Shown: one piece after another, positions 43,001 through 51,646 of the stretch
Layout: each line of letters opens with the position of its first letter
How positions within the stretch are numbered: the first letter of the stretch is position 1
NCBI GenBank assembly: GCA_037954235.1
Contig: JBBMOA010000022.1
Span: 4,043,001-4,107,000 of the forward strand
From: Aulostomus chinensis
Lineage: Eukaryota > Chordata > Actinopteri > Syngnathiformes > Aulostomidae
Direction of reading: 5' to 3'
Length of the DNA: 64,000 nucleotides
Notes under the pieces: generated by a model
Told to the model about the DNA's origin: nothing
Seen by the model: only the letters and a program-made list of their open reading frames with translations
Databases searched by the model: none
Made by a program: the position numbers and the translations under genes

Positions 43001-46000
43001 TTTCCAGGAAATAGTCTGTGGAATGCAAGCGGTAACTCCAACTCTCATGCTGTTCTCATGATACATTTGTGGTTTCTTCGATAAAAAAAAAAAAAAAAAA
43101 GTATTCCAGTATAGTTTATATCATAACGTGGGATTGGGAGGCTGGAGGAGAAAGGTGAGACAAATTTGCAGCCGTGTTTCAGGTGACAAAACCAGTTAGT
43201 TTAAATGAAAGATTGTGACATTTTCAGGTGTTTTTATTGAGGTGCCTTGGATATTTCTCACCTTGTGCTGGCAACAAAACCGGATGTTTCAGTGAGATGT
43301 CAAGGTGTTCTCAGCTGTTGTTTGACATTCATTTTTATTAAAACTCAAAACCACGATCATATCCTAACCCCAAGTGTCTTTTTGTGCCTGGATCAAACCA
43401 GATCTTATCCGCAGCATCGTCACAGTCATAGTGTAATATTGCATTTTCCACAGAGAAGAAAAGGAATTTCCAATTTTTTGATCCTCATTGCAGAGGATTG
43501 CACATCTGGAATGCTTCGGCCTCTGACTCTCGCTGTTCAGGTGAGAGACAGTCGCTCCACCATGGAGCCAAATCCCCTGCTTGCTAGCAGCTACTGCTAA
43601 CACGTCTCTTACAAATTCATCTATCCCAAAAGGAAATGTGACAATCTTGCCCAAAGGAGGGTCTCTTAAAGGACATGCAGACCAAAAACAGGGGGAAATG
43701 CCTGCTTGGGGGAGCAAAAACAACAGAATTAAACTGTGCTGCTCTACTGTGAAGGAAAATTCTGTTCCTAAAGTACTAAAAATACTAAATATGAACTACT
43801 TTGGTGTATTGCTTGCTTGAAAATGAGCTGGAAACAGCATCACTTTACTCAATGTGATCAACTGTGTCGTCTTTTGACAGGAATTTGCACGAATGTGCAT
43901 GTATTAACTTTTTAACGTATAAGAAATCCTATGAACGCTTCAGGAACTGGTTTGATACGCGGCAGCGTTGCAGCAGTACGGAAAAGTGTGAAGGAAGCAA
44001 ACTGGTTTTTAAAGCTGAATTAAACTGTGTGTGCTTACATGTGTGTGATGACAGTGTGTCTATGGTTTAATGTGTGCACGCATGTGTTTCACATAGCAAT
44101 TACAGCGCAGATACCTCCTTGTGTGTGTATATGTGTGTGTGTGCAGAGCCAACGGTGGGGGTGAGGCGGCTTAACGCAATAAAGCATGTTGTATTGACAT
44201 CTGTGTTGTGTCTATTGATTCCCCATTATGGAGCTAACAAACCCGCCTGGACGCTTTGTCATTCGCAATCACGTTAGCACCGGGACTTACCGACAACGCT
44301 GCCCCTTTAAAAATCTGATACACACACACACACACACACACGTGTCCTTCCGTACACACAGCATTCCTACACATCAACAACAATCATTTATGTCACCACA
44401 AACACATTTATACACAGGAATCCTTCCTCAACTGTAAATTCTCATGCACACATACATTTCACTAAAACACATGCACGCACACACAGGTGGTTGTCGGAGA
44501 GTCGTCAATGCTGGCTAATCAGTAGCCGGGGAAGGTTGAAACCAATCACACAATGGGCAGCTGCGAGATGCTTGTGGTTTCCAGATAAACCACACATGGC
44601 CGAAAGATCCATAACTGACCTCAACGTGCAATTATTGAATCGTCAAACTGTCTGCATGCTCTCTCCCTCTCACACACGCACGCACGCCCCCCCCAAAAAC
44701 ATTCAAAAAACATTGGTGAAATACTTGCGTGTGCACACACGCACACACTTCAAAAAACATGCTCATTTCTTAATATAATTCACAGATAAACACAAAATCC
44801 TTGCCATGTTTGAACACACACACACACACATATAAACACAAACACACACACAAACACAAACACACACACACAAAGCCAATTAATGCAGGAAAAGCGGCCT
44901 TTGCTTGGGACCAGTTTGGTGTGGTCCAGACACCAACACCCCCTCCTGGGCACTGCGAGGGGAAGATCCTGGGTGTGAGAGGAGGTAGTTATCGAGCAGC
45001 ACGGAGCACTTTGAGTGTGTGTATTTTACTGTGCATGTGTGTGTGTGGGCAGAGGGTTCTGCGCTTTGAACTCTGAAACAAAAGTTTCTGCAGTTAAACA
45101 ACAGAACAGAATAGACTACGGCCATATTGCCTCCTTGTTTCATTATCTTCTACGATGCTGTTGCCGTGGTAATTTCACTATCAGAAGATTTTCCCTTTTG
45201 TTGGCTTTTTGTTTGGGTCCTTTGTTGTATTTTTAATGCACCCTGCATAGATTATTTGCTCTGTTCTTTTTGTCTCATTTTGCATCATCACAGCTTTTCA
45301 TCGCTTCAGTTACTAGTTTTGCAAGTGTGTTAAAAAAATAAACAAGATAGAGGAGAGGAGAATAAAAGGAACACTGATGAATAACTACAGTTGGGATGAG
45401 AGGCCTCTTACCAACACAAATAAACCTCAATACACATACGTGCCTCCATTTAAGACTTTGACAGCACTGCATTTATATGGGCCACGGTGGCCCTGGAGGA
45501 TTTTACAGCACTGTACATAAAATAAAAGAACATTTAGATTTCCTTTGTTGTGGTGCAGAGCAGCGGCAGCTACAGGTCCCTCTCCGCTCTGCCCGTTTGG
45601 ACGTTTCTCTGAGCTGCACAAAAGATCTCAGAGTTTCTGTGACAAAGATCTGAAGCAGAAAACAAGCTAATAAACATCATACGCCGCCTGGACTCGCCAC
45701 TGTTCCGTCCGTGCGGAGGTTTGACGCAGGTGTATTAACGACTAGCAAGCGAGTCAGAGGGAACAAGATCAAAGGAACTTCTTTTCCCTCTGTACTTCCT
45801 GCTGGTCAAAGAAGACACACTGGGGTTGACTGTGATCTCTGCAAGTCCTTCCTGTTGGTCACCGTTCACATACAACAGGAACCTGTTAAATTAGACCCAC
45901 AAAACAACCACGCTCAACTTAGCCTGCACATACATCCTTAAATTTATGACCAAGTGACAGTCAAAATATATTATATTATATTATATAAAATATATATATA

Positions 46001-46035
46001 TACATGTATATATACATACACACACATATATGTAT

Positions 46036-46072
<37 letters not shown>

Positions 46073-46083
46073 CATATACATAC

Positions 46084-46114
<31 letters not shown>

Positions 46115-47157
46115 TATTAAGGCAGGTTTGTCAGATGATGAATGTTTTAAAAAAAAAAATCATGAAAAATTCCTTCATTGTTTCCAAAAGTAAATCCAGC
46201 ATTATATAACGAAAATAACAGCTAAATTTTAAATACATTTATTTTGGATACGTGCAGTCTGTGCGCGTGTAACATTTCCGCACTTAAGCCGACTCCAGGA
46301 GATCGCGGAGGATCGGGCACCTTTATCTCAAAATCATCACACGAGCCCTCGACTGTGCAGGTAAATGTCATGGTAACCAGTCGCTGACAGCAGTGTGCAC
46401 AGGCACCAATTTGCCGATTCAGGACTTCTAAACGCCACTACAGATGAAGAATAAAATGACAAGTGAACAGAGTGTTAACAGCAACAGTTTTGTGCAAGTT
46501 TTCCAACGATAGCAACTCAAAGGGGGTGGTGAGGACCAAACCTGCGACCCTTTGGTTACTAGACAGCCGCTCCACCTAGGAGTCACACTGCCACAGACTT
46601 CTATCGGTACACACGCTCATCTGTACTGAGATCTCACAGACAAAAGAAGCCTGATGTCTGGTTTGGTGTTTCTGTTGAGAAAACTGAGTGTGTTCAATCA
46701 AGATTTTTGCGCCATTTTCAGCCACGTTCTGTCAAGAAAACCGGATATTTAAATGTGACGCGTGTGTGACGTTTAAGTTTGTAAAGCTGCAGTCACACTG
46801 GTGAATCAGAGACTTCCAGCCTTACAGTGACCCATTCGACAGCCAGGTGGCAGTTTGCATCTGGAAATCATCTAACACGTTCAATCCAGCAGCTGTTTTA
46901 GAAGTGTTTACTGTGGTGATGCATCTTAGGCCCAGCTGAGCTGAGGCCAGCGGTCTCAACACTGTAGTGTTAAAGAGTCGAGCTGACAAAAACCCATAAG
47001 CCTTCAGTTTAGATCCACTATAGAGCCACTGTCTGCTAGCGTCTGCTGTTTAGGACCCCTCTCCCTCTCTCTCTCTCCCTTCTCCACTGAACCTCACTCA
47101 CCTCATCTTAGACTTTTGGCATCCCATCTTTGCTCACACCAACGCTAACACACCCAA

Positions 47158-47213
<56 letters not shown>

Positions 47214-47377
47214 TGCAGGCAATCATACAGATGCACACCTTGGTCAAAGGCGCAGATCAGAGGGAGACAGAAATGTGGGTAACAGACTTAGCTAAAGTGG
47301 CTTATGGGGCCCGGCCAAACCACACCAGGCAAATCCAATTCAACATCCGCTCCGTCCACAGGGAACGAGACACAGGA

Positions 47378-47427
<50 letters not shown>

Positions 47428-48304
47428 GAAGAGAGTTTGTATTTTACTGAAAGGGCTTTCGTGTCAAGTGAATACTTCACAGAAATGAGAGAGAGAATGA
47501 GAAACACAGGATTCTGAGTTTCTTTCTCTCTGGAGATCAAGGATGAAAGGGAGGAGAGGCAGAGGAGGGATGGATGTTGGCCTTTGCTCTCGAATGCGGT
47601 TTATTTCTCTCATGTGTATTGGCTGCTTATCACACCAACATGTTTAAATAAAAAAAGGAGCCTGTACAGCCACTTTGACCCTTTCATTTTCCCCTGAGGA
47701 AATACACAGGGTGACAGACCCTCCCTCTCTCTCTCACCCCCCCCAACACACGCTTTCTTTTTCATTTATTTACTTATTTTTCTAAAAAAAAATATCATTC
47801 ACTTCCTGCCTCACTCGCATGCTGCCTTGCTAATTTCAGTCACATTCTTTTCCTTCTGTACTTTTATTCACTCACTTCACCCATTCCTTCATCTGCTAAC
47901 CGTCTCGTTCATTTATTATTCATCAGTTATTCGTTCAATCATTCACCCTCGCCTCCACCTTTTCTCCTTTCTTCCCTCATCATGTCTTCTACTTTAATTT
48001 CTTAACACAGAAAGTGACACCCCCCCCCCCTCCCCACCGCCACCCCATCCCCCACTCCCCAAAGAGAAGTCAGCGGTTATATGTCGCCTGTCAAACCACC
48101 TCTCATTAAAGCCTCCACCGTTTTTCTCCTCCTGACACCTACTTAAGGTGATAGCCTGAATTACCCCTCGCCACGGCTCGCCACGGTTTGGCGTACACAC
48201 TTACACCCCCTCCATCTGCCATTTGAAATTTCCGCCTGGATGGTTGGATGGATGGAGGCAGAGGGGATGGGGGAGCCACTATCACCTCCACCTTTAACAT
48301 GTGT

Positions 48305-48353
<49 letters not shown>

Positions 48354-50403
48354 CAGACCAACAATCACAAGTTTTAAATTCCCACAGGTGTGAAGAAAAA
48401 CCTAAAACAAAAATTTGGTGAACTTTGACCTCCGGAGGGCGATCGTCATTAAGGGAGAAACACAGGGAGATAAACAGAATTCAGATAGACGGACATTTTG
48501 TGTGATGTCATGTATGATCCGTCATCTCTCTTCTGCCATTAGTGCTCTTGACACTTCCTTGTTCATAAGGATTTTGTAAAACTGACGATGTTATTTCCTC
48601 CTCCTCTTAATCCTAATCTGATGCCAAGATAATCTACAGGGCGTTGAGCTGCACTTGATGTGAGAACTGTGCATCGTTAGAATTGGACTGATTAACCCTC
48701 ACTCTGGTTTTATTTAATCAGCTTTGAATTGACTACAATTCTGAGCATTTTCATCTCAGCTCAGTCAAAGAAAATCCTAAATATTTGAGTTTATTTTCAG
48801 TGGACTCAAGTGCCATTACACTGAGTGTTCCTGTGACCTGTGAGTGAAATTCATTCGTTTCAGTCACATTATAGTTGATTGTTAATTGGTGTCTTGTTTC
48901 AGTCGTAAAACCTCTAAAGGTTTCAGTAACAATCTTTAAAAAAAAAGGGGTCGTCGAGGAGCATTTGTAGTCTAGTTTTTGCCAGTGACAGTACTAGACT
49001 CTTCTATCTTCATGGATCTGTAACATCCAACACATTTAAATACATTTTCCATTCATAAACTCTCCTTCAAATCAGCCGCATGTTTGTGGGAAATTCAAGG
49101 ACGTGGCTGCATAAATATCTGCTCTGCATGCCGTGAGAACAGGAGCAAGGGACAACCGTAAAGACACTGACGGGATAGTTTAGCAATTAAAGGCTATTAA
49201 AGCCTGGCAGAAAGGCATGACTGGGTCATTAATTATTAACTGACAATAGTCAGTTTAGCGAGGAGCCAATTACAGAGGGTGAAAACCTGTGCCTTGTGGA
49301 ACACGCCAAGAGATTTACTAGTGATGAAGGAATTAAATTTCAAGATGTTTCCTTTCACTTCTTGCATCACACGTGTAGCCAAAGTTTCCCCATCAGCCAG
49401 TGTGACTGAACTCCAGTTCTCCCGGTGTGTCAGGGATCAATACCCACTGATCGATAGATGACCATGAATATTCCCCCCTAACCTGGCCGAAAGAGACTGA
49501 AGGATGGGAGAGGAGAGGACACAGATGGGCTGGAGGCTGAGATGGATGGATTACCATGAATGAAAAAGGGAAAGATGAGGAGGGAGAGCGGCGCCTCTCC
49601 GAGACGCTGATGGATGCTAATTTATTCAGGCATCACATTTTTTTGGGCATGTTTCGCATTTAGGATTAATAAGCAGGTAGGTAATAATTAAATCATTACA
49701 TATATTTCTTTCAGGGGGAAAAAAATGCACTGAAAAAAAAAGCCTGCATTCCAATGAAGGGAGAAAAAGCTCCAGGCTAATGTAGTTAGTCCTCTAATTT
49801 TCTTAAACTAATGCAACAATTCTACACAGTTTGTGGAATTTTAAACAAAGCAAAGACTAAACTAACTCCTGATGCATGATTCAGAATTTGATGTAAAGGT
49901 TTATAACCTATCAGAATTGATTTAAAGACGTAAGATTTCAAGACTGTGGGGGGAAAAAAATTGAAAGATATGAAACAGTTTCCTGGAGAGCTGTAAAATA
50001 TCTGCTGCTGCGCCTCGCAAGTTTCATGCTGAGTTCTGTTAAGTACAATTTAAGATCAAAAATCAAGGAGGTTGATCTGAAGACGCAAATGATTTCAACT
50101 CCTGTGCAAGTCTGTGTGTGTGTGTGGGGGAGAGTGTGTGTGTGTTTGTAGAGGGTTAAAATAAAAGAGCTAAAATACGACCATGAGAGCAGGTCTGGTT
50201 GTGAACCAGATTCAGCTGCAGCTAATGAGCGGGTTAAATCCTTTCTTTTTTTTTTTGTGGAGGTGTAGAGGGGGAGAGAAGCTCCAGGAGAGGGGAGTCT
50301 TACCGGGGCTGGACCGCGGAGCCAGCGAGGACTTGACTCTCCAGGCGCTGAAGTCGGACGCTGTTCTCTGAAAGACGAAGGGGACCGGCAGGGGGACAAA
50401 CAT
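318..50403 (-). CDS. pou2f2: pou2f2 (Oct-2), 5' part of the gene, eight coding exons, 3' end off the window
   Basis: POU2F2 is a nuclear transcription factor that binds the octamer ATGCAAAT through a bipartite POU domain. This window encodes only its N-terminal transactivation region. Eight exons join in a single open frame: 50403-50304, 4971-4906, 4739-4711, 4058-4005, 2033-1902, 1257-997, 656-542 and 409-318, totalling 849 nt or 283 codons. Every intron is GT-AG and every junction phase matches. Diagnostic peptides, compared with recalled human sequence, are IRMSK, KTSPFSLSP, QLMLAGSQLAG, DIQQLLQLQQLVLMPGH and TPNLIQLPQQ. The DIQQLLQLQQLVL block separates POU2F2 from POU2F1 and POU2F3. The POU-specific domain and homeodomain exons are not present and must lie to the left of base 1. 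Intron 1 is about 45 kb; introns 2-7 run from about 130 nt to 2 kb. Teleosts may carry duplicate copies (a/b); I cannot say which this is. Confidence 0.93.
542..656 (-). CDS. pou2f2: pou2f2 exon 7 (residues 215-253)
   Basis: This 115-nt exon encodes DIQQLLQLQQLVLMPGH, then PLQSPAQFLLSQPTQ and a short poly-Q. It is nearly identical in pattern to the recalled human Oct-2 block DIQQLLQLQQLVLVPGH...PAQFLLPQ. This is the strongest evidence that the gene is POU2F2 rather than a paralogue. Acceptor is TTTGTGTTGCAG, donor is AAG|GTGAGC, and it leaves in phase 1. The alternating Gln/Leu composition is typical of an Oct-factor activation domain. Confidence 0.96.
997..1257 (-). CDS. pou2f2: pou2f2 exon 6, Q-rich POU2F1-like activation exon (residues 128-214)
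   Basis: This 261-nt, 87-codon, phase 0-0 exon opens LAALLPAQQQLLLQQAQAQL, then LAAAVQQ, a tandem AAH repeat, runs of Gln, a PPPPP stretch, and ends LALSQPIQLTAQ. Acceptor is CTCTCCCCCAG and donor is CAG|GTGAGG. The opening resembles recalled POU2F1 (PAQQQLLLQQAQAQ and AAAVQQ), and LSQPIQ is also found there. The canonical human POU2F2 I recall joins the exon 5 and exon 7 equivalents (SQLAG-DIQQ) directly and lacks this block. It may therefore be an ancestral exon kept in fish, or a cassette exon. Function is inferred to be glutamine-rich transactivation. Confidence 0.9.
1902..2033 (-). CDS. pou2f2: pou2f2 exon 5 (residues 84-127)
   Basis: This 132-nt symmetric exon (phase 0-0) starts VKTEESSEMTHSTVPPVPP, continues through a proline-rich stretch and a QQQQTQHHHTQ stretch, and ends QLMLAGSQLAG. 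That ending is conserved in Oct-1 and Oct-2 as I recall them. Acceptor is CCTCGTCAG and donor is GGG|GTGAGA. The first four residues, VKTE, fit the psi-K-x-E SUMO consensus; the recalled human equivalent IKAE fits it too. Just past the donor the sense strand carries a (CACG)/(CA)n repeat. Confidence 0.95.
2034..4004. other. pou2f2 intron 4, with repeats
   Basis: No supported exon. It holds an (AAACA)n tract near 3428-3460, an octamer-like ATTTGCAT at 3728-3735, and at 3950-3994 an 18-base C run followed by (CA)n directly beside the exon 4 donor. A minus-strand ORF at 2942-3217 has an acceptor-like pyrimidine/AAG stretch but no recognised similarity. Confidence 0.6.
4005..4058 (-). CDS. pou2f2: pou2f2 exon 4 (residues 66-83)
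   Basis: This 54-nt exon encodes VQPMKTSPFSLSPPLAGK, matching the recalled human NKTSPFSVSP segment, with serine-proline sites that could be phosphorylated. Acceptor is CCTGTGCTGCAG and donor is AAG|GTGAGT. It is symmetric (phase 0-0), so it could be skipped without breaking the frame. On the sense strand the donor is followed within about 10 nt by about 28 nt of (TG)n and then 18 G residues, a setting known in other genes to influence exon inclusion. Confidence 0.92.
4059..4710. repeat. pou2f2 intron 3 with (TG)n microsatellite
   Basis: Intronic sequence with a (TG)n microsatellite at 4398-4433. Otherwise AT-rich with no gene signal. Confidence 0.7.
4711..4739 (-). CDS. pou2f2: pou2f2 exon 3, 29-nt microexon (residues 56-65)
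   Basis: The exon is only 29 nt, with acceptor TGTTTGTGTTTCAG and donor CAG|GTTGGT. It enters in phase 1 and leaves in phase 0, encoding (G)AC-completed DSDRNSPDDQ, which aligns with the recalled human TERNGPDTNHQ. Skipping it would shift the frame of everything downstream, so it should be constitutive unless exon 2 is skipped as well. It is too short to be found by ORF length and is supported by phase, splice sites and similarity. Confidence 0.88.
4906..4971 (-). CDS. pou2f2: pou2f2 exon 2 (residues 34-55)
   Basis: This 66-nt exon has acceptor TTTCCCTCGCAG just before base 4971 and donor CAG|GTACGC after 4906. It enters in phase 1 and leaves in phase 1. It encodes DIRMSKAGEEEKPGAGYPGD plus SS, an acidic and glycine-rich stretch equivalent to the recalled human EIRMSKPLEAEK segment. 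The internal ATG could act as an alternative start in transcripts that lack exon 1. The intron just upstream of the acceptor carries a short (TG)n tract ahead of the pyrimidine stretch. Confidence 0.9.
4972..9900. other. pou2f2 intron 1, segment A
   Basis: No coding feature supported. Contains (CA)n with a CG interruption at 5145-5216, (GT)27 at 6531-6584, (CA)n at 7337-7379, (CACC)n at 8761-8787, (GA)n at 9362-9406 and (GT)n at 9486-9516. An ATGCAAAT octamer lies at 5628-5635. The 221-codon ORF starting at 8343 is mostly ordinary intronic sequence ending in a C-rich stretch, with no recognisable domain. Confidence 0.6.
9901..17000. other. pou2f2 intron 1, segment B
   Basis: No gene seen. 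Holds pyrimidine-rich tracts (10840-11060 and 14870-15170), a purine-rich tract (12780-13300), (GT)n at 13485-13522, (CA)n at 14269-14323, a (GAA)n-rich stretch near 15270-15327 and a long (CA)n at 15845-15915. AT-rich blocks at about 14790-14860 and 15170-15240 contain homeobox-like TAAT sites. Confidence 0.55.
15845..15915. repeat. (CA)35 microsatellite, longest pure CA tract in the window
   Basis: An uninterrupted 71-bp (CA)n tract. It produces mirrored poly-Thr/His and poly-Cys/Val ORFs on the two strands. Confidence 0.97.
17001..22670. other. pou2f2 intron 1, segment C
   Basis: No gene seen. Contains a G18 run at 17154-17171, a (GCAC)n/(CA)n compound repeat at 18069-18125, (GT)n at 18711-18745 and a purine-rich stretch at about 21600-22010. 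The remainder is mixed AT-rich sequence with only short unsupported ORFs. Confidence 0.55.
22671..22722 (+). repeat. teleost interspersed-repeat 3' tail fragment
   Basis: The stretch GGACTTGCCGGGCCCTCATT followed by AAATAAAGGTTAAATAAA is a motif I recall from the 3' end of a common teleost interspersed repeat. Only the tail was recognised and the family is not certain. The AATAAA-like terminus suggests the copy is in plus orientation. Confidence 0.45.
23259..23881. repeat. two (GT)n microsatellites
   Basis: (GT)n at 23259-23298, interrupted by TATG, and a second at 23837-23881 that turns into alternating GC. Between them is non-coding sequence with no recognised feature. Confidence 0.8.
24265..24430 (+). 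repeat. tRNA-derived SINE fragment
   Basis: GTTGCTGGTTCAATCC near 24273-24288 resembles a tRNA B-box. It is followed by CCTTGAGCAAGACACTGAAC and by a module ending CAGCTGGGATAGGCTCCAGC. These modules are familiar from abundant teleost SINE/LINE-tail repeats. The A-box end is degraded. Related pieces occur on the minus strand at 27510-27580 and 46520-46590. Confidence 0.7.
24431..27509. other. pou2f2 intron 1, segment D
   Basis: No gene seen. Contains (CA)n at 25671-25700 and 25847-25882 and an unusual C11/G10 palindrome centred at 26080. Other ORFs are short and unsupported. Confidence 0.55.
26058..26101. repeat. C11-G10 perfect-core palindrome
   Basis: Eleven C (26070-26080) are followed directly by ten G (26081-26090), flanked by inverted arms CATATTTTCATG and TATGAAATATG that differ by one extra T and one end mismatch. 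The DNA could extrude as a hairpin with no loop spacer. Confidence 0.85.
27510..27580 (-). repeat. tRNA-derived SINE fragment, minus orientation
   Basis: Read on the minus strand it gives GGCCGTCTAGTGATGGCAAG, then GTTACTGGTTCTG (B-box-like) and, further on, CTCCTTGAGAAGGACACTTA and ACCCC. This matches the order of modules in the 24.3 kb copy. Highly diverged and truncated. Confidence 0.6.
27906..28241. mobile_element. hAT-type MITE relic
   Basis: The element starts CAGGGATACACGACTAGGTA and ends with the inverted match TATTATCGTGCATCCCTG, giving terminal inverted repeats of about 14-20 bp of the CAGGGATGCACGAT type I recall for non-autonomous hAT elements in fish. The 336-bp interior is AT-rich with repeated GATAT-like words and no transposase. 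The flanking 8-mers do not match, so target-site duplications have decayed or the element is old. Confidence 0.65.
28242..30940. other. pou2f2 intron 1, segment E
   Basis: No gene seen. Contains (TG)n at 29151-29206, a C19 run at 29377-29395, a pyrimidine-rich tract at about 29540-29830 and (GT)n at 29887-29908. Confidence 0.55.
30941..31287. mobile_element. second hAT-like MITE relic
   Basis: Begins CAGGGCTGGGTGATAAGGAC and ends ATATTGTAGGCCAGCTCTG, an imperfect inverted pair. The CAGGGCTGGGYGAT terminus and the ATATCA/GATAT-rich interior resemble a teleost non-autonomous DNA transposon family I recall. No coding capacity. No matching 8-bp flanking duplication was found. Confidence 0.45.
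31288..36300. other. pou2f2 intron 1, segment F
   Basis: No gene seen. Contains an ATTTGCAT octamer at 34134-34141, (CA)n at 34074-34097, (GT)n at 35171-35209 and 35319-35341, and a C14 run at 35803-35816. Unique-looking mixed sequence at about 35470-35760 could be a conserved regulatory block. Confidence 0.5.
36301..36720 (+). repeat. (TG)n microsatellite followed by long purine-rich tract
   Basis: (TG)19 at 36301-36338 runs into about 380 bp that is overwhelmingly A and G (GAGA, GGAGGA and AAAGAGA words). The ORF at 36445-36636 (EEEERKEGGRKGGG) is a product of this composition rather than a gene. Confidence 0.8.
36721..46519. other. pou2f2 intron 1, segment G
   Basis: No gene seen. Contains G13 at 36839-36851, G16 at 39012-39027, (GT)n at 40042-40075, (CA)n at 40652-40689, (CAA)n at 41051-41084, A-runs near 43083, CA-rich arrays at 44321-44341 and 44814-44873, and a compound array at 45966-46115. 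Short ORFs such as 43364-43723 (minus) show no recognised domain. Confidence 0.5.
45966..46115. repeat. compound TA/CA/GA microsatellite
   Basis: About 150 bp made of (TA)n words, (CA)n, a second (TA)n block and a terminal (GA)n. The ORF across it is a repeat artefact. Confidence 0.9.
46520..46590 (-). repeat. tRNA-derived SINE head, minus orientation
   Basis: On the minus strand the stretch reads AGGTGGAGCGGCTGTCTAGT (A-box region), then AACCAAAGGGTCGCAGGTTT and GGTCC (B-box region). That is the head of a tRNA-like SINE. The tail is not recognisable. Confidence 0.65.
46591..50303. other. pou2f2 intron 1, exon-1-proximal segment
   Basis: No gene seen. (CA)n at 47159-47211, (GA)n at 47378-47422 and (CA)n at 48307-48350. 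Blocks at about 49080-49270 and 49540-49760 are AT-rich, contain ATTAATTATTAA-like and TAATAATTAAAT words and look less repetitive than their surroundings. They are candidate intronic enhancers only by appearance. Confidence 0.5.
50304..50403 (-). CDS. pou2f2: pou2f2 exon 1, N-terminal coding part (residues 1-33 plus one base)
   Basis: The proposed start is the ATG at 50403-50401, with A at -3 (context GGACCATGT). The reading begins MFVPLPVPFVFQ and ends RSSP, followed by donor G|GTAAGA at 50303. The exon ends one base into a codon. Joined to exon 2 this gives GAT, so the protein reads SSPDIRMSK, closely parallel to the recalled human GAPEIRMSK. The phase match and this similarity are the reason for the call. 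The first 30 residues themselves were not recognised and may be an isoform-specific N-terminus. A second open frame starting at 50399 crosses the same segment, but it would reach the donor in phase 0 and mis-frame exon 2. A start at the internal Met of exon 2 (IRMSK) remains possible. The 5' UTR extends upstream from 50404 for an unknown distance. Confidence 0.68.
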
Positions 50404-51375
50404 GGTCCTCTGTCGACCTGGACGTCGTTGTTTTTTTTTTTCTTCTTTTTGTTTGTTTGTTTTTATTGTAGTCTCACTTCCCTTCTTGCCTTATCCTCGT
50501 CCTTCCGTGTTTCTTTGGCCTTTCTTCGTACGCTTTCCAGGTTTGTGAGATGGTTTGGAAAAAAAAAAAGAGAGAGACTCGGTGTTTTTCTTGTCGCTGG
50601 TTCGAGACTGCGCCTCGCTGGATTATTCACATCTCTCTGTGGATTAAATTTTTTTCGGTCCACCTTTTAGCCTACTATGCTACTGTGTCCTCTCGGAGTC
50701 CCGGAATACACACTCACACACACACACACGCAAACACACACGCGCGCACATACACACACACGCACACACACTCACACAAGCACACGCATGGGTGTGCGGG
50801 GCGCGTTATGGTGACCGGGTTGGCTTTTTGGAAGAGCTGGTAACGGTGATCCGTCCAGGTTCAGACAGGTTGCAGGTGACCGGGCGTCTTGCGCTCCTCC
50901 ATGTGAAACTAGTGCAGCTCCTGGTGCTCCTCTCTCAGCTGCTCCCCGCCGGATGGAACCCACTTGGATTCCATTTATTGTGTCCAGACAGCTGTGCGTA
51001 AAGCTCGCGGTGGCACCGTCCCTTCTCTTCTCCTCCTCCGCTTTGGTTTTATCTCGGAACGAACAGATTTTCCTCTGGAGTCAAAGTCTTACAGCTGCTC
51101 CGTGAACCGTCAGCCTTTTTTTTTTTTAAGGGGGGAGTGTGTGAGGGGGGGGGGGACTGTCCTTGTGAGAGCGGAGTTGCTGCTTCTTTTTTCTTTTTGG
51201 TTCTGGTAAATATTTGGTTAGTAGCTGGCTGGTCCGCTAAAGAACGCGCGCACAGAAAGCGACACATTAAAATAAGGCAAAAACATTATTGGAGTGAAAT
51301 AATGAAATAATAAAGTAAAGCTCCACACGCAGGCACCTCCTGTCTGAGATTCGCTCCTCCCTCTCCTCCACTCAC

Positions 51376-51409
<34 letters not shown>

Positions 51410-51607
51410 CCTCTCTGTCTCTCTACCGCGGGTCTCCAATTAAAGCAAAATCAATAGGTAAACAAATGAATAAATCCATATCAATAAGTACAAATGTCCT
51501 CTGGTTTCCTGTGGCATTAAAAAAAGAGGAAGGGAAAGCGGACCCCCCGCCCCCCCTTTATGCTGTAGTGTGTTTTCTTTGGCTCTGCTCCGCCATCCGC
51601 CGGTGAG

Positions 51608-51646
<39 letters not shown>

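Noticed and set aside
43364..43723. 119-codon minus-strand ORF
   Set aside because: No recognised domain, splice sites or conservation pattern; length is compatible with chance.
49938..50399. 153-codon minus-strand ORF overlapping pou2f2 exon 1
   Set aside because: It runs through the exon 1 donor in phase 0 and would mis-frame exon 2. The overlapping frame from 50403 gives the conserved DIRMSK junction.
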